Below are positions 6,534-9,776 of a DNA stretch of 9,776 nucleotides, piece after piece (position 1 is the first letter of the stretch; the number at the start of each line of letters is the position of its first letter). Both the position numbers and the translations under genes were made by a program. The DNA is taken from assembly GCA_023388015.1 (NCBI GenBank), contig JAEWHB010000017.1, forward strand, positions 1 to 9,776, given 5' to 3'. The notes under the pieces were generated by a model. That model searched no databases. It was not told the origin of the DNA and was given only the letters and a program-made list of their open reading frames with translations. Source of the DNA: Bacteroidota bacterium (GTDB taxonomy: Bacteria > Bacteroidota > Bacteroidia > Flavobacteriales > Weeksellaceae).

Positions 6534-7106
6534 ATGCAGATGAAATTCAGATTTTTTTCGGCCTTGATTGTGTTGGCTTTGATTTGGAGTTGTGATACAA
6601 AAAAAGAAGAGATAGAAGTGGGAACCATCACAGAACGATCTCCTGAAGAACTTGCTTCTTTTGTTGAGTATGCGCCTTCCTTTACTTTTAATTCGATCCA
6701 AGGAAATCAAATTTCGCTTTCAGATTTGAAAGGAAAATATCTGTATGTTGATGTTTGGGCTACCTGGTGTCGTCCCTGTTTGCAGCAGTTGCCTGCCATG
6801 AAAGAATTGGAAGAAAGATACAGAGATACTTCTATTGAATTTGTAAGTATTTCGGTTGACAACGATCGAGACAAAGCCAAATGGCAGAAAATGGTGCAGG
6901 ACAAGCAAATGGGTGGCGTTCAGCTTTTTGCCGGCAAAACCACTAGTTTTCATCAGGATTATAAAATTTCAACCATACCAAAATTTTTATTGATTGGAAA
7001 AGACGGAGAAATCATTGACGACAATGCCCCACGACCAATGGATTATGCAACGGGCGGCATCAACCAACAGTTGGTTACGGTTTTTGAAGATTTACTGAAA
7101 AAATAA
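6534..7106 (+). CDS. TlpA/ResA-like thioredoxin-fold lipoprotein
   Basis: Predicted exported thiol-disulfide oxidoreductase, 190 aa, anchored by lipid. Residues 1-20 form a signal peptide: a basic start (MQMKFRFF), a hydrophobic core (SALIVLALIW) and a lipobox-like IWSC with Cys20 as the lipidation site; the Trp at -2 is loose for a lipobox but Bacteroidota tolerate this. After an acidic linker, the thioredoxin fold spans ~45-188, with WATWCRPC giving the redox pair C79 and C82, and cis-Pro149 in STIPKFLLIGKDG. This is the arrangement of TlpA/ResA-type reductases that work in cytochrome c maturation or periplasmic disulfide reduction; the exact client is unknown. DTKKEE directly after Cys20 resembles the acidic/lysine surface-export signal of some Bacteroidota lipoproteins, a weak inference. 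It is followed after 3 bases by the DUF493 gene, so an operon is likely. Confidence 0.88.
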   Translation: MQMKFRFFSALIVLALIWSCDTKKEEIEVGTITERSPEELASFVEYAPSFTFNSIQGNQISLSDLKGKYLYVDVWATWCRPCLQQLPAMKELEERYRDTSIEFVSISVDNDRDKAKWQKMVQDKQMGGVQLFAGKTTSFHQDYKISTIPKFLLIGKDGEIIDDNAPRPMDYATGGINQQLVTVFEDLLKK

Positions 7107-7109
7107 ATT

Positions 7110-7403
7110 ATGCAGGAAGAAAATAAAAATCAGGAAGAATTCTATAAGAAATTCAAGGAAAGACTCGAAGATACGACAGAATTTCCGTCAAATTATACTT
7201 TTAAATTTATAGTCCCAACCGATAATAAACGCATTGCAGAAGTTCAGCGCGTTTTTGACGGTGCACGTCCTCAATTTTCAATGAAAGAATCCAAAACCGG
7301 AAAATATACCTCGGTAACTGTAGTGACTTATGTTCTGGATGCCGATCAAGTAATTCACTATTACAAATCTGCTGCTTCCATTGAAGATGTGATGATGTTG
7401 TAA
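7110..7403 (+). CDS. DUF493 family protein (YbeD-like)
   Basis: Small cytosolic protein of 97 aa in the DUF493/YbeD family. An acidic, lysine-rich N-terminal tail (MQEENKNQEEFYKKFKERL) precedes the domain. The domain begins at FPSNYTFKFIVP (residues 25-36) and continues through the helix KRIAEVQRVFDGA, a basic strand near SMKESKTGKYTS and the strand/helix VTVVTYVLDADQVIHYYKS. This fits the ferredoxin-like (ACT-like) fold known for YbeD. A regulatory or ligand-binding role has been proposed for such folds, but the function in Bacteroidota is unknown. It starts 3 bases after the thioredoxin lipoprotein stop, with no promoter between, so it is probably translated from the same mRNA. No clear terminator follows before the prfC promoter. 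Confidence 0.85.
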   Translation: MQEENKNQEEFYKKFKERLEDTTEFPSNYTFKFIVPTDNKRIAEVQRVFDGARPQFSMKESKTGKYTSVTVVTYVLDADQVIHYYKSAASIEDVMML

Positions 7404-7441
7404 TTTTTGAATCTAAATCTTTGCTCTAAATTTTCCAAATC

Positions 7442-7472
7442 TCTGAATTCTAACTTCTAATTTTTATCTTTG
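7442..7472 (+). promoter_or_regulatory. Probable promoter of prfC
   Basis: TATCTTTG (7465-7472) followed by CAA is an exact TAnnTTTG -7 element. The upstream partner is poor: TCTG at 7442-7445 at the right spacing (19 bases) but with a mismatch in the TTG core. Predicted transcription starts near 7477, about 14 bases before ATG 7491. The element covers the TTG at 7470, which is why that codon is not taken as the prfC start. Confidence 0.62.
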
Positions 7473-7490
7473 CAACCGCAAATTTTAAGT

Positions 7491-9077
7491 ATGTCATTAG
7501 AAAAGGAAATCAGCCGCAGAAAAACATTTGGAATCGTTGCTCACCCCGATGCCGGTAAAACAACGCTCACTGAAAAATTACTTCTATTCGGAGGAGCGAT
7601 TCAGGAAGCCGGTGCAGTAAAAAGCAATAAAATCAAAAAAGGAGCTACTTCCGACTTTATGGAAATCGAGCGTCAGCGTGGAATTTCAGTAGCCACTTCA
7701 GTTTTGGCATTTGATTACAAAGACAAAAAAATTAATATTCTCGATACGCCCGGACACAAGGATTTTGCCGAAGATACTTTCCGGACGCTGACTGCTGTTG
7801 ACTCCGTAATTGTAGTAGTTGACGTTGCAAAAGGAGTGGAGGAGCAGACCGAAAAACTTGTGGAAGTTTGTCGTATGCGAAATATTCCCATGCTGGTTTT
7901 CGTCAATAAAATGGACCGTGAGGGAAAAGATGCCTTTGATCTGATGGATGAAATCGAGCAAAAGCTGAGTTTGCGGGTTACGCCACTTTCTTGGCCAATT
8001 GGTATAGGATCGACTTTCAAAGGAATTTACAATATCTGGGAAAAGAACATCGGGCTTTTTTCAAATGAAAACAAACAGAAGATTTCAGAATCTATTGCAT
8101 TTGATAATTTGGAAGATCCTGAACTCGACAATATTATAGGAGAAAAGTTTGCAAACGACCTCCGAAATGAAATTGAATTGGTGACTGAGGTTTATCCTGC
8201 TTTTGATGAAAAAGAATACATGAACGGAAGTTTGCAGCCGGTATTTTTTGGTTCTGCCTTGAATAATTTTGGAGTTCGTGAATTGCTGGATGCCTTTGTG
8301 GACATTGCGCCACATCCGCAATCAAAAGAAACGGATACAAGAATTGTTGAGCCATTTGAAAATAATTTTTCAGGCTTTGTTTTTAAAATCCATGCCAATA
8401 TGGATCCGAAACACCGTGACCGTCTGGCTTTTGTGAAAATTGTTTCGGGTAAATTTGAGCGAAACAAAAACTATCTGCACGTTCGGCAGAATAAAAATGT
8501 AAAGTTCAGTAGTCCGAATGCGTTTTTTGCTGATAAAAAAGAAATTGTGGATGAGAGTTTTGCAGGTGATATAGTGGGTTTACATGACACCGGAAACTTC
8601 CGAATTGGCGATACACTGACAGAAGGAGAAAAGATGATGTTCAAAGGCATTCCGTCTTTCTCACCTGAACATTTCCGTTACATAAACAATGCTGACCCAA
8701 TGAAAGCCAAGCAATTGGAAAAAGGGATTGATCAGTTAATGGATGAAGGAGTTGCACAGTTATTTACGCTTGAAATGAATAATCGTAAAATTATCGGAAC
8801 CGTGGGAGCTCTACAATATGAAGTAATTCAATATCGTCTAGAACATGAATATGGAGCAAAAGTTACTTATGAACCGATTTCAATTTTCAAAGCTTGTTGG
8901 GTAGATGTGGAAGACGAAAGATCGGCTGAATTTCAGGAGTTCAAAAGAGTGAAACAGAAATATTTAGCGCGCGATAAATTTAATCAGTTAGTGTTTTTGG
9001 CCGATTCTTCTTTTACGATTCAGATGACACAGGAAAAATATCCTTCTGTAAAATTACATTTTGTAAGTGAGTTTTAA
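7491..9077 (+). CDS. prfC: Peptide chain release factor 3 (RF3)
   Basis: Translational GTPase that removes RF1/RF2 from the ribosome after peptide release. It has 528 aa, essentially the length of E. coli RF3 (529). All GTP-binding motifs are present: G1 AHPDAGKTT (residues 17-25), the switch I region EIERQRGISV (58-67), G3 DTPGH (85-89), G4 NKMD (139-142), and SWPIG (167-171), a block seen in RF3 and not in EF-G. Residues ~1-275 are the G domain, followed by the EF-Tu-like beta-barrel domain (~280-390) and the RF3 C-terminal domain to 528. RF3 is distinguished from EF-G by the short length and the RF3-like start SLEKEISRRKTFGIVAHPD. ATG 7491 is chosen over the in-frame TTG 7470 because the latter lies inside the promoter. 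It is a single-gene unit ending at a strong terminator 10 bases downstream. Confidence 0.97.
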   Translation: MSLEKEISRRKTFGIVAHPDAGKTTLTEKLLLFGGAIQEAGAVKSNKIKKGATSDFMEIERQRGISVATSVLAFDYKDKKINILDTPGHKDFAEDTFRTLTAVDSVIVVVDVAKGVEEQTEKLVEVCRMRNIPMLVFVNKMDREGKDAFDLMDEIEQKLSLRVTPLSWPIGIGSTFKGIYNIWEKNIGLFSNENKQKISESIAFDNLEDPELDNIIGEKFANDLRNEIELVTEVYPAFDEKEYMNGSLQPVFFGSALNNFGVRELLDAFVDIAPHPQSKETDTRIVEPFENNFSGFVFKIHANMDPKHRDRLAFVKIVSGKFERNKNYLHVRQNKNVKFSSPNAFFADKKEIVDESFAGDIVGLHDTGNFRIGDTLTEGEKMMFKGIPSFSPEHFRYINNADPMKAKQLEKGIDQLMDEGVAQLFTLEMNNRKIIGTVGALQYEVIQYRLEHEYGAKVTYEPISIFKACWVDVEDERSAEFQEFKRVKQKYLARDKFNQLVFLADSSFTIQMTQEKYPSVKLHFVSEF

Positions 9078-9087
9078 TTTTTAAATT

Positions 9088-9120
9088 AAAAAAAGGGGAA
9101 GCTTTTGCTTCCCCTTTTTT
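9088..9120. terminator. Bidirectional intrinsic terminator shared by prfC and the minus-strand unit
   Basis: GGGGAAGC (9095-9102), TTTT loop, GCTTCCCC (9107-9114), flanked by seven A on the left (9088-9094) and six T on the right (9115-9120), so a U-tract follows the hairpin in either direction. It begins 10 bases after the prfC stop (9077), and its right edge overlaps the stop codon of the minus-strand 46-aa ORF (9119-9121). It therefore lies exactly between two convergent stop codons. Confidence 0.93.
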
Positions 9121-9259
9121 AGTTCTTGACAAGTACAATTTTCTTGTTCAAGATTCCACTCCTAATAACTGATAATGTTTTTGAAAAATGTAAAATATTT
9201 TGAACCGTTTCCGGTTTTGGTGACAATTTATCACCGATAAAAGAGTAATTGTGCTTCAT
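9119..9259 (-). CDS. Small unrecognised protein (46 aa) downstream of the sigma factor
   Basis: Minus-strand ORF from ATG 9259-9257 to TAA 9121-9119. The product begins MKHNYSFIGDKLSPKPETVQ, continues through the helix-like NILHFSKTLSVI and ends in a basic, hydrophobic tail, LNKKIVLVKN. It has no signal peptide or transmembrane segment. Three points support it as real: protein-like composition with an amphipathic central segment, an ATG start, and a stop codon that touches the bidirectional terminator, as expected for a true transcript end. The KPETVQxIL-FSK pattern resembles short hypothetical proteins I associate with Flavobacteriia, but I cannot name the family. It lies 74 bases after the sigma-factor stop with no terminator or good promoter between, so co-transcription is likely. 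Alternative: a decayed type IX secretion C-terminal signal, which the short tail weakly resembles. Confidence 0.68.
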   Translation of the reverse strand: MKHNYSFIGDKLSPKPETVQNILHFSKTLSVIRSGILNKKIVLVKN

Positions 9260-9333
9260 CTGCAAATAATTTAAGTTATATGCTTTTAACGCGCTAACTC
9301 CTTAAATTATTGTACTATACAAATTACTTTAAG

Positions 9334-9776
9334 TTAAACTAATGTTAAAATTAAGTTCTTCTCTTCGATTAATTTTCTAAGGTTAATTAAAGCATAACGC
9401 ATTCTTCCCAATGCTGTATTGATGCTCACATCAGTTTCTTCTGCTATCTCTTTGAAACTCATTCCTTTGAACATTCTTAGTTCCAAAACTTCTTTCTGAT
9501 CATCCGGTAAATAACTTATGATTAAACGCAAATCGCTGTCGATTTGTTCTTTGATAATTTTGGTCTCTGAACAATCTTCAGGGTCGGCCAAAAAATCAAA
9601 AATACTAAAATCTTCATCTACAAAGGTTTCTCCAATAAGTGGCATTCTAGATTTTGATCTGAAATAGTCAATGGTAAGATTATGTGCAATACGCATAATC
9701 CAAGGTAGAAATTTACCTTCCTCGCTGTACTTTCCTTCTTTGAGTGTTAAAATTACTTTGACAAAAGTATCCTGAA
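9334..9776 (-). CDS. ECF-type RNA polymerase sigma factor (sigma-70 family), 5' partial
   Basis: Alternative sigma factor directing RNA polymerase to a stress or envelope regulon; the target is unknown. The frame runs off the right end, so the start lies outside; 146 residues are visible. The ATG at 9696 is internal, because the frame upstream encodes QDTFVKVILTLKEG and KFLPWIMRIAHNLTIDYFRS, the conserved sigma region 2.2-2.4. A linker of ~40 residues rich in Asp/Glu follows (FVDEDFSIFDFLADPED). Region 4 then spans SYLPDDQKEVLELRMFKG and the helix-turn-helix MSFKEIAEETDVSINTALG, followed by RMRYALINLRKLIEE. Region 4 and the C-terminus are intact. No anti-sigma gene follows; the next gene on this strand is the 46-aa ORF. 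An upstream anti-sigma gene or the promoter would lie outside the window. Confidence 0.93.
   Translation of the reverse strand, partial: QDTFVKVILTLKEGKYSEEGKFLPWIMRIAHNLTIDYFRSKSRMPLIGETFVDEDFSIFDFLADPEDCSETKIIKEQIDSDLRLIISYLPDDQKEVLELRMFKGMSFKEIAEETDVSINTALGRMRYALINLRKLIEEKNLILTLV

Noticed and set aside
7470..7490. N-terminal extension of prfC from TTG 7470
   Set aside because: The TTG is inside the TATCTTTG promoter element; ATG 7491 gives the normal RF3 start and length.
9123..9153. Inverted repeat TCTTGACAAG ... CTTGTTCAAGA after the prfC terminator, a possible second terminator or binding site
   Set aside because: It has no T-run on either side and lies in the coding end of the 46-aa ORF (codons for LNKKIVLVKN), where the repeated Leu/Lys/Val codons explain it.
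9119..9259. Remnant of a type IX secretion C-terminal sorting domain
   Set aside because: The tail (GILNKKIVLVKN) and the SPKP...LHFSK stretch faintly recall such domains, but there is no upstream passenger protein in frame (a stop occurs just before 9303), and the segment has its own ATG and a perfectly placed terminator. Kept only as an alternative.
9694..9696. ATG 9696 as the start of the sigma factor
   Set aside because: The frame stays open to the window end and encodes conserved sigma region 2 residues upstream of this Met, so the gene is simply cut by the window.

Overview
The window looks like a piece of chromosome from a low-GC member of the Bacteroidota, most likely the Flavobacteriia (Chryseobacterium/Kaistella-like; this genus-level guess rests on protein resemblance only). 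Supporting signs are the TAnnTTTG -7 element with TTG or TTTG about 19-21 bases upstream before several genes, very short A/T-rich leaders without Shine-Dalgarno sequences, a lipoprotein-type TlpA/ResA thioredoxin, and an ECF sigma factor of flavobacterial type. Most of the window is housekeeping, with one toxin-antitoxin pair as the clear accessory element.

Layout. 1-2960 (+): 3' part of icmF, the cobalamin-dependent acyl-CoA mutase fused to its G-protein chaperone, ending at a strong hairpin terminator (3015-3052). 3159-4081 (+): a two-gene Xre/DUF2384 antitoxin and RES toxin operon with its own promoter. Its last stop codon touches the stop codon of the convergent rlmN. 4082-6332 (-): rlmN (23S rRNA/tRNA m2A methyltransferase) and, upstream of it and separated by a terminator, queA (queuosine biosynthesis). 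6534-7403 (+): a thioredoxin-fold lipoprotein and a DUF493 protein, divergent from queA. 7491-9077 (+): prfC, peptide release factor 3. 9119-9259 (-): an unnamed 46-codon ORF. 9334-9776 (-): an ECF sigma factor whose start lies beyond the window.

How the genes relate. rlmN, queA and prfC all act on translation accuracy (A2503 of 23S rRNA and A37 of tRNA, wobble queuosine, and RF1/RF2 recycling), but they are separate transcription units. icmF is a metabolic enzyme whose active-site residues point to isobutyryl-CoA rather than methylmalonyl-CoA. The RES toxin is expected to attack NAD+ and to be neutralised by its partner.

The least described part is the right end. Between prfC and the sigma factor, a 46-aa reading frame ends exactly where a bidirectional terminator begins, so the terminator is bracketed by two stop codons. 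This suggests a real, unannotated small gene, probably co-transcribed with the sigma factor. I see no CRISPR array, insertion sequence, tRNA or rRNA.
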